From positions 1 through 25,705 of the forward strand of contig CAMHCZ010000007.1 of NCBI GenBank assembly GCA_946183755.1: a stretch of DNA of 25,705 nt, read 5' to 3'. The DNA comes from an uncultured bacterium. Lineage in GTDB: Bacteria > Bacteroidota > Bacteroidia > Bacteroidales > Paludibacteraceae. This document shows positions 15,911-24,026 of this stretch, piece after piece (position 1 is the stretch's first letter; each line of letters begins with the position of its first letter). A program made the translations under genes and the position numbers. The notes under the pieces were generated by a model. That model made no database searches. It had not been told where the DNA came from and was given only the letters and a program-made list of their open reading frames with translations.

Positions 15911-17629
15911 TTAATCTTCCTCGTCGCCCCAGGAATCCTTACGTCTTCCTTCGTTACGCTTCTTGAAGTTGTCGCGACCGCCCTTCGCCCCGAAAGAACC
16001 CTTTCGCCCGAACGGTTTGCCTTCGCCACGACCAGGCTTAAAGCCTTTTCGGTCGTCGTCCCTGAACTTTCTGCGGTCACCGCGTTCCTTTCTGTCGCCG
16101 TCTTTCCATCCGTCCTTCTTGAAACCTCTCGAAGGCTTCTCTGAGTCTCTGAATTTGCCAAACGGTTTTCTATCCTTGCCAAACTTAGAATCTCTGCGGA
16201 AATCTCTGTCGTCGCGAGAGAAGTCCTCTCTGCTTCTGCGTGGACGGAAGCCGTCATCCCTTCTGTCGTCTCTGTTCTCGCCGAAGTTTCGGTCTTGCGG
16301 ACGGTCGCTATAGAAACGACGTCCACTGTGCTGACGACGCTCGCGATTATCCTTGCGTTCTCTCTTGAAGTCATCAAAAGAACGTGTTTCCTTCTCAAAA
16401 CTGAAGTGACCTCGCTCCGTGCGCTTGAACTCCGGTTTCTCCTCCTCTTTGTGGTATTCTCCGTTTCTAATCTTTTCCTTCACAAAATCCTCACGCTTGC
16501 CGGCAAACACCTCGTACTTGCAGAACAAACAGTCCATCTCGCTATTCATAAGGTGAATCTTTTGCGATGGCTTCATGCCGATGCACGAGAGGTATGTTTC
16601 CTCGCTGCTTATCACCCAAGCCGTTCCGCCAGTGAACTTCTGTTTGAGCATTCTGCCTATGTCGCCGTAAAGGTCTTGTATCTTCTCCGGCTTCAATCTC
16701 TCGCCGTAAGGAGGATTTGTCACCATGAGCTTCGCAGACTCTGGCATCTCTATATCTTGTATGCTGACTGCGTTCAGCTCTATGTACTTTGTAAGTCCTG
16801 CGCTCTTGACGTTCTGCTCCGCTATTCTTATGGCTGGGACAGAAATATCCGAGCCATAAATCTTGTGATTGAACTCGCGCTCGAAACTGTCGTCATTGTA
16901 CAGCTCGTCAAACAAATCCTTGTCGAAATCTCTCCACTTCTCGAAAGCGAACTCCTTACGGAATATTCCTGGAGGTATGTTCAATGCTATGAGCGCCGCT
17001 TCTATGACAATCGTTCCGCTGCCGCACATCGGGTCCATAAAGTCGGTACTGCCGTCCCAGCCAGCCTGCAGCAGCATTCCTGCGGCAAGCACTTCGCTGA
17101 TAGGAGCCTCAGTCTGTCCCACACGGTAGCCTCTCTTGTGCAACGACTCTCCAGTACTGTCAAGAGAGATTGTGCACACCGTTTCTGAAACGTGCACGTT
17201 TATCATAAGGTCGGCATTGGTCAGGCTCACCGACGGACGTTTGTCCTCTTTCTCCATGAACTGGTCGGCAATCGCGTCCTTCACCCTGTACGCCACGAAC
17301 TTGGAATGCGTGAATGTCTCAGAGTAAACTGTCGAATCTATTGAGAATGTGTTGTCTGCGCTTAGGTACTCGCTCCAATCGATAGCCTTCGCCTTAGCAT
17401 AGAGTTCATCGGCATCACGCGCCTCAAATGTCACCAACGGCACGAGGAATCTGGTAGCAGTTCTCGCGCACAGATTGACTTTATAGAGCAAAGACTTGTC
17501 GCCCTTGAAGCTGACGGCTCTGTTGCCGACCTCTATATCCTGCGCGCCCATATCCTGCAACTCTTTTGCCAGGACTTCTTCTAGACCTTTGTAGGTCTTA
17601 CCCATTATCGGGAATGTTTCTTTCATCAA
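15911..17629 (-). CDS. rlmL: THUMP-domain rRNA guanine-N2 methyltransferase with charged tail
   Basis: A 572-residue protein. Residues about 1-160 are a ferredoxin-like/THUMP RNA-binding module. About 165-380 is a Rossmann methyltransferase of the RlmL type, with the SAM-binding MDPMCGSGTIVIEAAL (198-213), YGSDIS, and the catalytic TNPPYGERL (304-312). It corresponds to the N-terminal half of the E. coli RlmKL enzyme, which makes m2G2445 in 23S rRNA; the RlmK half is absent. From about 395 to the end the protein is almost wholly Arg, Lys, Asp, Phe and Gly, with FGK, RDD and RRDxR-like repeats, as in RNA-binding disordered tails. The start has a second Met at residue 2, so 17629 or 17626 are both possible. 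It is the last gene of the GH28-led series, 38 bases after cysE. Confidence 0.85.
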   Translation of the reverse strand: MMKETFPIMGKTYKGLEEVLAKELQDMGAQDIEVGNRAVSFKGDKSLLYKVNLCARTATRFLVPLVTFEARDADELYAKAKAIDWSEYLSADNTFSIDSTVYSETFTHSKFVAYRVKDAIADQFMEKEDKRPSVSLTNADLMINVHVSETVCTISLDSTGESLHKRGYRVGQTEAPISEVLAAGMLLQAGWDGSTDFMDPMCGSGTIVIEAALIALNIPPGIFRKEFAFEKWRDFDKDLFDELYNDDSFEREFNHKIYGSDISVPAIRIAEQNVKSAGLTKYIELNAVSIQDIEMPESAKLMVTNPPYGERLKPEKIQDLYGDIGRMLKQKFTGGTAWVISSEETYLSCIGMKPSQKIHLMNSEMDCLFCKYEVFAGKREDFVKEKIRNGEYHKEEEKPEFKRTERGHFSFEKETRSFDDFKRERKDNRERRQHSGRRFYSDRPQDRNFGENRDDRRDDGFRPRRSREDFSRDDRDFRRDSKFGKDRKPFGKFRDSEKPSRGFKKDGWKDGDRKERGDRRKFRDDDRKGFKPGRGEGKPFGRKGSFGAKGGRDNFKKRNEGRRKDSWGDEED

Positions 17630-17667
17630 AAAATTTATTATACGTTTCTATAAACGAGTGTCATTAA

Positions 17668-18570
17668 TTATTTGCCATCGTGGAAGACCTTCGAGCCTGG
17701 AGGCACATCGTTCACTATCCACACGTTGCCGCCTATCACCGAGCCGCGTCCGATAGTCACACGACCGAGTATCGACGCGTTGCTGTACACGATCACGTCG
17801 TCCTCTATCACAGGGTGCCTCATAATGCCCTTGATTGGGTTTCCGTCTTCATCAAGAGGGAAACTCTTGGCTCCGAGCGTCACGCCCTGATACAGCTTGA
17901 CATTGTTGCCTATGACAGCCGTCTCGCCTATCACAACGCCAGTGCCGTGGTCTATTGTGAAATACTTGCCTATGACAGCGCCTGGGTGTATGTCTATTCC
18001 GGTCTCCGAATGCGCGAGCTCGGTTATTATGCGAGGAATGAGCGGAACGCCGAGTTTGAGCAGCTCATGAGCGACACGGTAATTGACCAGCGCCTTGAGC
18101 ACAGGATAGCAGAAGATAACCTCGCCGTAGCTTTTCGCTGCGGGGTCGCCGTTGTACGCAGCCACGACATCGGTAGAAAGCACGGCTCTGAGCTCGGGCA
18201 GCTTAGCCACGAAGTCTGTAGCTATCGCGTCAGCCTTGTCCCAGAGGTCGAGTTTCTCGTTCTCATTCATCGCCTCTTCCGTGAAGTTGAATCCAGCCAC
18301 GATCTGCCCGACAAGCAGTTTGTGCAGTTCCTCCACACCAACACCGATGTGGTATGTTATATTGTAAGGATTCGCAGGAGCTTCCTCGTAATATCCAGGG
18401 AACAGCACCGAACGCGAAAGATCGACTATTCTGCGCAAAGTCTTAGTCGAAGGCATAGAGAAGTCCGTCTCCGACTGGAATCCGACAGTCTCCAGCCCCG
18501 CCTGTTCGGTCAGTTTTGAGACTGCCTCGTCAAGAGCCTTCTGGCGCTCTTTATTCTTTCTTATTTCCAT
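17668..18570 (-). CDS. cysE: Serine O-acetyltransferase
   Basis: A 300-residue serine acetyltransferase that makes O-acetylserine from serine and acetyl-CoA for cysteine synthesis. The N-terminal helical domain (about 40-180) includes a DPAAKSYGEVIFCYP segment and YRVAHEL. The left-handed beta-helix follows: IDIHPGAVIGKYFTIDHGTGVVIGET in two parts, with the catalytic histidines of HPG (195) and DHG (208), then LYQGVTLGAKSFP and hexapeptide coils to the end at VFHDGK. The long N-terminal region places it with the EpsC/SrpH-like branch. The start lies one base after the acyltransferase stop, so translation is very probably coupled. The tail lacks the isoleucine end used by some enzymes to bind cysteine synthase. 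Confidence 0.92.
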   Translation of the reverse strand: MEIRKNKERQKALDEAVSKLTEQAGLETVGFQSETDFSMPSTKTLRRIVDLSRSVLFPGYYEEAPANPYNITYHIGVGVEELHKLLVGQIVAGFNFTEEAMNENEKLDLWDKADAIATDFVAKLPELRAVLSTDVVAAYNGDPAAKSYGEVIFCYPVLKALVNYRVAHELLKLGVPLIPRIITELAHSETGIDIHPGAVIGKYFTIDHGTGVVIGETAVIGNNVKLYQGVTLGAKSFPLDEDGNPIKGIMRHPVIEDDVIVYSNASILGRVTIGRGSVIGGNVWIVNDVPPGSKVFHDGK

Positions 18571-18571
18571 T

Positions 18572-19726
18572 TTATTCTGTTGCCTTAATGTAGTTTATCA
18601 AAGGATTCGCATACATTTCAAGCATCTTGGTGCGCAAATATACAGAATCCTTGTTCTCCAACTCTATCTTCTGAAGCTGACCCTCCAAATAATCATCAAA
18701 GCGTTGCTTATCCTCCTTAGTGTACTCTCCAGCGAAACGGTTCTCGCCAAAGAGTTCATCGTACGCCACCTTGTTGTTTGGGAATATAGAGTAATTCTTA
18801 TGTATGCGACGATCGATAGCGTCAGCAAGCATAGTCAGCTGCTCGTTCTTGACCGAAGTCTTTGAGACGATTTCGTCTATCTCCTTGTCCATCGGACCTG
18901 TGATTTGGAAGCGGACACGGCCTTTCTTGCCTAGAACGCCCGTCTTCATGTTCAGCAAGTCGTCCGCCTGCGACTTCTTGTGTGAAGCGTCGTCGCGTTT
19001 CTGTTGGAACTCCTTAGCTTTCAGATAGTCGCAAGGGTCATACTCGTAAGTTATGCTTAGCGGACACAGGCTTATCTCTTTGAAGTTCTCGGCGAAAGTG
19101 CCATTGCCGCTCATGTTGAACATCTTAAGCAAAGCCACTTGGGTTCTGTCGTTCGAATCCTTCGCGCGGCCCTCCCTTTGAGCTATCCACACGCTGCGGT
19201 TTCTGTTTGATATAGAATCTCTTATGTAAGCCGACAGCCTCAACGAACTATCCAGCTGCTGACGGACCGGCAAGTTGCGCTCCACGATGAAGCTGCGGTT
19301 CAGTCTCACCAGCTTCCTTATCCACTCGAATATCAGCAGATTGTCACCTATCGCAATTTCTGTGAGAGGAACGTTCGCCGCTATCAAGTGCGTGTTCAGG
19401 AAAGCCGAGTCAAGGATTATGTCTCTGTGATTCGATATGAATATATAAGCCTTGGACGTGTCGATATTCTCAAAGCCATTCAGTTCCACACCGTCAGTCG
19501 CGATTTTCTCTATTCCGTCAAGATAAGCCTTGATAACGCTCGACTGGAACTCATGAATATTCTGCAAGCCCAGCAAATGCTGCTTGAACTTCTCGATGTC
19601 CTGTCCTGGGAACAAGACCGGCAACAGCGAAACGAGCTGCGGTTCATTGAGCAACGAAGTTATCACATCATGAATCTCGTTGTCTCTGTAAGGTCTGATT
19701 GACTCAAAATCGAATGTTTTATCCAT
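18572..19726 (-). CDS. Glycerolipid-type acyltransferase (PlsC/LPLAT family)
   Basis: A 384-residue protein of the lysophospholipid acyltransferase superfamily, in a form common in Bacteroidetes. The catalytic region reads FISNHRDIILDSAFL (His100) and the later QREGRAKDSNDRTQ (about 183-196) corresponds to the phosphate-binding EGTRS block. In the standard motif the aspartate is five residues after His (HX4D); here aspartates are at +2 and +6. Two regions flanking the core are helical and charged, and no clear membrane span is seen. It probably acylates a glycerolipid or an aminolipid at the inner membrane. It overlaps the upstream membrane-protein gene by eight bases and touches cysE downstream. 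Confidence 0.78.
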   Translation of the reverse strand: MDKTFDFESIRPYRDNEIHDVITSLLNEPQLVSLLPVLFPGQDIEKFKQHLLGLQNIHEFQSSVIKAYLDGIEKIATDGVELNGFENIDTSKAYIFISNHRDIILDSAFLNTHLIAANVPLTEIAIGDNLLIFEWIRKLVRLNRSFIVERNLPVRQQLDSSLRLSAYIRDSISNRNRSVWIAQREGRAKDSNDRTQVALLKMFNMSGNGTFAENFKEISLCPLSITYEYDPCDYLKAKEFQQKRDDASHKKSQADDLLNMKTGVLGKKGRVRFQITGPMDKEIDEIVSKTSVKNEQLTMLADAIDRRIHKNYSIFPNNKVAYDELFGENRFAGEYTKEDKQRFDDYLEGQLQKIELENKDSVYLRTKMLEMYANPLINYIKATE

Positions 19727-20699
19727 AACTCTCCAAGTTTTTCTTTTTCTCTGGATTATATTTCAGCCACACCACAGAGCCAAGCAGCATAGGCAAAAGA
19801 TAATTCACCAACCACGTACTGGCTCCCGTCGCCATCACTCCTATCATGTTGTCGGTCAACGGAGCGAAAACAACAGATGCGACACCTGCCCTAACCGCCA
19901 ATTCCGAGAAGGACATTGAAGGTACAAAGGTAATAATTAAATAATTCGCAGCAATAAAGATTGCCCCATACGCCAAAGGCAAGTCAACCATAAAGAAACG
20001 CAACATAAAGTAATACTGCAATGAGAAGACAACGTATCTGCACGACGACACCAGCAGCACCTTGACAAGTTCGGCTCTCGTATAAGCGCGCAACGGCTCA
20101 AGGAAACGCCCTGCTGCCGGCGGCATCCACCTAAGTCCCGAAATAAAAGCGAATATCCTCGGCAAAAACGCATAAGCAAGCAGTATCGCCATAAACAGAC
20201 ACACAAACAGAGCCACATGCGAGTTTGTCACGCCGCCTTCGCCATAAACGACAACCGAAAGCACAAGAGACGGAACTCCGAACAAGCATATAGCCAAAGT
20301 CTGACTGACACCGCTGCTCACCGTCAACGAGATGCCCTTAAGCCTGTTCTCCTCGGACAGAAACATGCACCTACCTGCGACTTCGCCCAAACGATTCGGT
20401 GTGAAGAACGCCGCGACATCGCCTGCCAGCACCGACAAGAATGCTCGGCGAAAGCCCATCGGCTGCAATCCTGACGTCAACAAGCGCCACTTGAACGCCT
20501 CCAAAGACAAATTCACCGGCCATAGCAGAAAAACAAGCAACAGCCAGCCGAGCCGACCACCTGACAAGGACTTGCTCCACTGCGCGAACAACTCCGAATA
20601 GGAGTCGAAAGTGAGCAGAATATACACAAGGAACGCATAGGACAGCACTGCGACTGCCCATTTCACCACCTTATATACGATTCTGCTATTTATTGACAT
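19719..20699 (-). CDS. Multi-pass membrane protein, LPG-synthase-TM/flippase-like
   Basis: A 326-residue inner-membrane protein with about eight hydrophobic helices. It has the pattern of the lysylphosphatidylglycerol synthase transmembrane family (UPF0104/AglD-like): SLEAFKWRLL, then FFTPNRLGEVAGRCMFL, and YLIITFVPSMSFSELAVRAG near the end. Related proteins translocate or help modify lipids; there is no aminoacyl-transfer domain, so it is not a complete lysyl-PG synthase. It overlaps the SUMF1-domain gene by 14 bases and the acyltransferase by eight, and sits beside an acyltransferase, so a common role in envelope lipid work is likely (inference). Confidence 0.82.
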   Translation of the reverse strand: MSINSRIVYKVVKWAVAVLSYAFLVYILLTFDSYSELFAQWSKSLSGGRLGWLLLVFLLWPVNLSLEAFKWRLLTSGLQPMGFRRAFLSVLAGDVAAFFTPNRLGEVAGRCMFLSEENRLKGISLTVSSGVSQTLAICLFGVPSLVLSVVVYGEGGVTNSHVALFVCLFMAILLAYAFLPRIFAFISGLRWMPPAAGRFLEPLRAYTRAELVKVLLVSSCRYVVFSLQYYFMLRFFMVDLPLAYGAIFIAANYLIITFVPSMSFSELAVRAGVASVVFAPLTDNMIGVMATGASTWLVNYLLPMLLGSVVWLKYNPEKKKNLESYG

Positions 20700-21531
20700 G
20701 GCGCAAGACTAACCTGAAGCCATAGTCCACATACTCAAAGTCCTGACCGCACTGCTGTCTGACCGTCAATCGGTTCTTCTTCTCGTTGACCATCCAGCTG
20801 CCGCCCTTCAGCACTCTCACATCCAGTTTGCCATTTACCACAGGGTTCTTCACTTCATGGTCTGGATACTGGAAATAAAGATCCGAAGTCCACTCCCAAA
20901 GATTTCCTGTCATATCCTTAAGTCCGAAGGCATTCGCTTTTTTCTCGCCCACCTTGTGAACCTGAGACTCCGAATTGCCCCAATACCATGCGACATCGTT
21001 TATGCTGTCGCTTCCGGCATAGATGCTCAAAGAATCGCCGCCACGGGCAGCATACTCCCACTCCGCCTCTGTAGGCAGAGCAAATTCCATATCTATCGGT
21101 ATCTTGTTTGACGCCAACATGTGCAGATTCAGCTTGGTAATGAAGAGCGAGATCTCGTTGTAGCTCAGATAGTACGCAGGAAATCCGTTGCCCTTGCCCA
21201 CTTTCTTGCTCCAGCCTTCGCTCTTGGCATCAGAGCCTGTGACAGCCTGCCAGAGTTCCTGAGTCACCTCGGTCTCTCCCATCCAGAACGAGTCAAGGTT
21301 GACTTTATGGACGGGACTTTCGTCAGCTTTTGCATTCGGGTCATAATTAGGCAAAGACGGATTCACGTTCTGCGCGCCTGCCATATACGAGCCAGCAGGG
21401 ATTTTCACCATCTTAAGTTCCACGCCTTTGACATCAAAGACCTTTGTCTCTACGGCATCGCCTTCCGCACAAACATTATTGACTGCGAGCAGCGAAAGCG
21501 CCAACGACAGAAATAAATTACGTGCTTTCAT
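20686..21531 (-). CDS. Exported SUMF1/FGE-domain protein, probably not a sulfatase activator
   Basis: I chose the ATG at 21531 (MKARNLFLSL) because it gives a clean signal peptide ending at about VCAEGD; an in-frame ATG at 21570 would add 13 polar residues. The 281-residue product is one SUMF1 (C-type-lectin-like) domain: VKIPAGSYMAG, FWMGETEVTQELWQAV, LPTEAEWEYAARGG, DMTGNLWEW, LKGGSW, YGFRLVL. Formylglycine-generating enzymes use two cysteines shortly before the GFR segment; aligning by eye, the positions hold other residues (NEKKNRLTVRQQC). No sulfatase gene is near. It is more like the GldJ/GldK-type structural members, but it is not lipidated. It starts 65 bases after the pectinase stop. 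Confidence 0.85.
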   Translation of the reverse strand: MKARNLFLSLALSLLAVNNVCAEGDAVETKVFDVKGVELKMVKIPAGSYMAGAQNVNPSLPNYDPNAKADESPVHKVNLDSFWMGETEVTQELWQAVTGSDAKSEGWSKKVGKGNGFPAYYLSYNEISLFITKLNLHMLASNKIPIDMEFALPTEAEWEYAARGGDSLSIYAGSDSINDVAWYWGNSESQVHKVGEKKANAFGLKDMTGNLWEWTSDLYFQYPDHEVKNPVVNGKLDVRVLKGGSWMVNEKKNRLTVRQQCGQDFEYVDYGFRLVLRHVNK

Positions 21532-21596
21532 AATGAATGTTTTTTGTTGTAAAAAAGAATGGGCAACCACCGGTCACCCATCCAATATCGTTTTTC

Positions 21597-23030
21597 TTAC
21601 TTAACCTCGACAAGAGAACCGTTTATCTTGACATTGTCGAACTTCACGTTTTCCGCTCCGACTATCTTATGCGGAGTCTTCACATTGTCAAAAGAGCAGT
21701 TCTTGAGAGTCACGCCAGTAACCTGCTTTTGTGGAGTATTCTCAAGTCCGTCAATCCAAACGCCGTACTTGCTGCCATTGCTTGTCACATTCTCCATTAT
21801 GAAGTTCTTAACAAGCGGCATGTTCGGACCTTCTATAACGTGCTCATACTTCATCTCGACTCTGAACACAGCCTCCTTGCAAACGCCGACCTTTATATTG
21901 CGGATGAAGAAGTTTTCCAACTGTCCACCACGTATAGGGTTAGACTTGATTCTTATCACACGGTCGAGGTTCGGACTGTCCATCTCGCAGTTCTCAACCC
22001 ACACGTTGCTCACGTTTCCAGATATTTCACTGCCGAGCACCACGCCTCCGTGTCCGTCCTTCATCTCGCAGTTTCTCACTACGACATTCTTGGTTGGTCT
22101 TGCCCAGCGGCGTCCGTCGTTGTTCTTGCCAGACTTGATCGCGATGCAGTCGTCGCCTGTGTCGAACTTGCAGTTCTCTATCAGCACGAACTCGCAGCTC
22201 TCTGGGTCGCAACCGTCATTGTTAGGTCCGTGGCTGCTCACAGTCACACCTCTTACTATCACATTCTTGCTGAGCATTGGGTGCAGACACCAGAATGGTG
22301 AACGGATAAGAGTGAAACCCTCGAGTATTATGTTCTCGCAGTTGTAGAACTCAACGAACGAAGGACGCAGTCTGTCTTCTTCCTTCATGATTCTTTGCTC
22401 CATAGGAACATTCTGTTCCTCCATTCTCGCCAACTTGTTACGGCCGCCATTTTCCTTGGTGCCGTTCCACTCCTGGCTTATCATTCCAGCCTTGTATCCA
22501 TGCTCCTTCTTGCCCTTCCATGGCCACCAGTTATCGTCAGTCGCCTGTCCGTCTATCGTTCCGTTACCGGTTATGCCGACATTCTTCTCGCCGTATGCGT
22601 ATATCAGCGGATGATAGTTGATGCAGTCCCAGCCTTCCCAACGTGTCTTGACCATCGGTTCATAATCCTTAGGATTTGTAGAGAACCTCAGCACAGCGCC
22701 GTCGGCAAGATGAAGTTTCACATTGCTCTTGAGAGTAACAGGGCCTGTGTAATATGTTCCGGCTGGCACAAGCACAACGCCTCCTCCTGCAGCCGAAGCC
22801 GCTTCAATAGCCTTGTTCACGGCATTAACCTTATAATCCTCAACACCGTTCACCGCTCCGAACTTTGTTATATCAAAGACCTTTTTCTCCTTGAACTTAG
22901 GAGCTTTAATCTGCTTAAGCACTTGGTTCACATCCTTCCAAGGATTGTTTGTCAATTTCACGTCCTTTGCCATCGACGACAGGCTCAATCCAGCTATCGC
23001 CAAGGCCATTACAACCAGTCTTTTCTTCAT
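21597..23030 (-). CDS. Glycoside hydrolase family 28 (exo-polygalacturonase-like)
   Basis: A 477-residue secreted protein (signal about 1-21, SLSSMAKD). The beta-helix contains the four GH28 active-site groups: NNDGCDPESC (270-279), TGDDCIAIKSG (291-301), DGHGGVVLGSE (325-335) and RIKS (360-363). The substrate region with WEGWDCINYHPLIYAYG and NVGITGNGTIDG is typical of the bacterial exo-acting branch (PehX-like), which removes sugars from the non-reducing end of galacturonan. It is the second GH28 of the window and differs from the other in length and motif details, so the two are old paralogues. No SusC/SusD pair is present, so this is not a classical polysaccharide utilisation locus. Confidence 0.92.
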   Translation of the reverse strand: MKKRLVVMALAIAGLSLSSMAKDVKLTNNPWKDVNQVLKQIKAPKFKEKKVFDITKFGAVNGVEDYKVNAVNKAIEAASAAGGGVVLVPAGTYYTGPVTLKSNVKLHLADGAVLRFSTNPKDYEPMVKTRWEGWDCINYHPLIYAYGEKNVGITGNGTIDGQATDDNWWPWKGKKEHGYKAGMISQEWNGTKENGGRNKLARMEEQNVPMEQRIMKEEDRLRPSFVEFYNCENIILEGFTLIRSPFWCLHPMLSKNVIVRGVTVSSHGPNNDGCDPESCEFVLIENCKFDTGDDCIAIKSGKNNDGRRWARPTKNVVVRNCEMKDGHGGVVLGSEISGNVSNVWVENCEMDSPNLDRVIRIKSNPIRGGQLENFFIRNIKVGVCKEAVFRVEMKYEHVIEGPNMPLVKNFIMENVTSNGSKYGVWIDGLENTPQKQVTGVTLKNCSFDNVKTPHKIVGAENVKFDNVKINGSLVEVK

Positions 23031-23083
23031 TTTTCTTATTCTTTTGTGTTTATACTAAATCTAAGGTTACTCACTTGAATTTT

Positions 23084-23113
23084 CAAAGATAATCCATTTT
23101 GGCAGAAAAGCAA
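23084..23113 (-). promoter_or_regulatory. Promoter of the GH28-SUMF1-lipid gene series
   Basis: On the minus strand TTG (23113-23111), 19 bases and TATCTTTG (23091-23084) match the consensus. The leader to the ATG at 23030 is about 45 bases. No further promoter was identified in the gaps of the series down to rlmL. Confidence 0.8.
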
Positions 23114-23154
23114 CAAATGTACCAACCACGCGAAGCATTATTTATTCTTTTCTG

Positions 23155-23649
23155 TCAGTCATTGCTTTCTGCTGCCATTGCCATGTCGTCATCATCCGGC
23201 AACGCATAACGTTTCACGGCATGCGACTTCAAGAATATTCCGTCAAGCAAGCTCAGCAGACTTTCCAAGTACGCCTCTCTGTTTTTAGGCAAAAGCTGGC
23301 ACTCCCATATCTGCACGACATTCCAACCCATCTTCGAGAGTTGCTCTCTATCGCGTTGGTCGCGAGCCTTGTTGTTTTCTATTTTCCTTGCCCAATACTC
23401 AACATTGGACTTCGGCAGGCGATAATAACGGCAGCCGTCATGTCCGTGCCAGAAGCATCCGTTCACGAATATCACTGTGTGGTATTTAGGGAGCACCAGA
23501 TCTGGTCTGCCCGGCAGACGCGAATAATTTATGCGATAACGGAACCCATGTGCCCACAGGAAACGGCGCACCATCATGTCCGGCTTCGTATTCTTTCCTT
23601 TTATACGAGCCATGCAGTCGTGCCGTTGCTGTTTCGTCATCACATCCAT
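23155..23649 (-). CDS. vsr: Very short patch repair (Vsr) endonuclease
   Basis: A 164-residue mismatch endonuclease of the Vsr/PD-(D/E)XK type. Visible are the opening TKQQRHDCMARIKGKNTKPD, the catalytic PGRPDLVLPKYHTVIFVNGCFWHGH (in two parts), zinc-type Cys/His ligands (GCFWHGHDGC) and KIENNKARD. It nicks beside T:G mismatches that arise from deaminated 5-methylcytosine. The normal partner, a DNA cytosine methyltransferase, is not in the window. The C-terminus has an acidic extension (ALPDDDDMAMAAESND). It begins 10 bases after the TSCPD stop, so the two are one unit. The chosen ATG fits family starts; ATG at 23640 is also possible. Confidence 0.92.
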   Translation of the reverse strand: MDVMTKQQRHDCMARIKGKNTKPDMMVRRFLWAHGFRYRINYSRLPGRPDLVLPKYHTVIFVNGCFWHGHDGCRYYRLPKSNVEYWARKIENNKARDQRDREQLSKMGWNVVQIWECQLLPKNREAYLESLLSLLDGIFLKSHAVKRYALPDDDDMAMAAESND

Positions 23650-23659
23650 AATCCCTACA

Positions 23660-23914
23660 TCATTGCTTTTCCAATTCCGCAGCAGCTTTGGCTATCTGGT
23701 CAGGACAGCTCGTCGGCCTGCCACCGCACCTTATGCCTCCAAGCTTCGCCTTCACCTCATCAAGCCTCATGCCTATGATAAGTTTACAGATTCCTTGCAG
23801 ATTGCCATTACAGCCACCGATGACGACAGCACGCGTCACCACGTTGTTCTCATCAGCTTCCAGCTCAACAAACTGGCTGCAAGTGCCAGAAGTCTTGTAC
23901 ATTATATTCTTCAT
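23660..23914 (-). CDS. TSCPD-domain protein (TIGR03905 type)
   Basis: A small protein of the TSCPD family, named from its own motif near the C-terminus (GGRPTSCPDQIAKA). It also has TSGTCSQFVELE, VIGGCNGNLQGICKLIIGM and a GGIRCGG turn, so four cysteines are conserved. Its function is not known; the domain is also found at the end of some class II ribonucleotide reductases. I chose the ATG at 23914 (MKNIMYKTSGTC). The frame is open further up to 24052, but that part runs through a pckA terminator and a duplicated pckA end, so it cannot be the real N-terminus. ATG at 23938 is the main alternative. A TATATTTG box at 23948-23941 would place the transcript start close to 23935 and agrees with 23914, although no -33 TTG was found. 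Confidence 0.8.
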   Translation of the reverse strand: MKNIMYKTSGTCSQFVELEADENNVVTRAVVIGGCNGNLQGICKLIIGMRLDEVKAKLGGIRCGGRPTSCPDQIAKAAAELEKQ

Positions 23915-23962
23915 CCGCCTATCTATATTGAGTTTCATGGCAAATATAAGAAAACTGGCAAA

Positions 23963-23995
23963 CAAAAACGGGTACCCGCATTTGCGGACACCCGT
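23963..23995 (-). terminator. Terminator downstream of pckA
   Basis: The stem has an outer 6 bp (23968-23973 with 23990-23995), a 2x2 internal loop, and an inner 4 bp (23976-23979 with 23984-23987) around a four-base loop. On the minus strand five T follow. It lies about 100 bases after the pckA stop and just before the TSCPD gene. Confidence 0.85.
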
Positions 23996-24004
23996 CTTAT
24001 TATG

Positions 24005-24018
24005 ATAGCTTAAGCTAT
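24005..24018. repeat. 14-bp perfect palindrome
   Basis: ATAGCTTAAGCTAT is its own reverse complement and is followed by four T on the plus strand. It lies between the pckA terminator and the duplicated pckA tail. It may add to 3'-end formation; no other role can be supported. Confidence 0.5.
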
Positions 24019-24026
24019 TTTCTCGA

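Noticed and set aside
15963..16313. Plus-strand Ser/Pro/Leu-rich frame opposite the rlmL tail
   Set aside because: It is the reverse complement of the low-complexity charged tail, and composition alone keeps it open.
19719..20699. Complete lysyl-phosphatidylglycerol synthase (MprF)
   Set aside because: Only the membrane part is present; there is no C-terminal aminoacyl-transferase domain.
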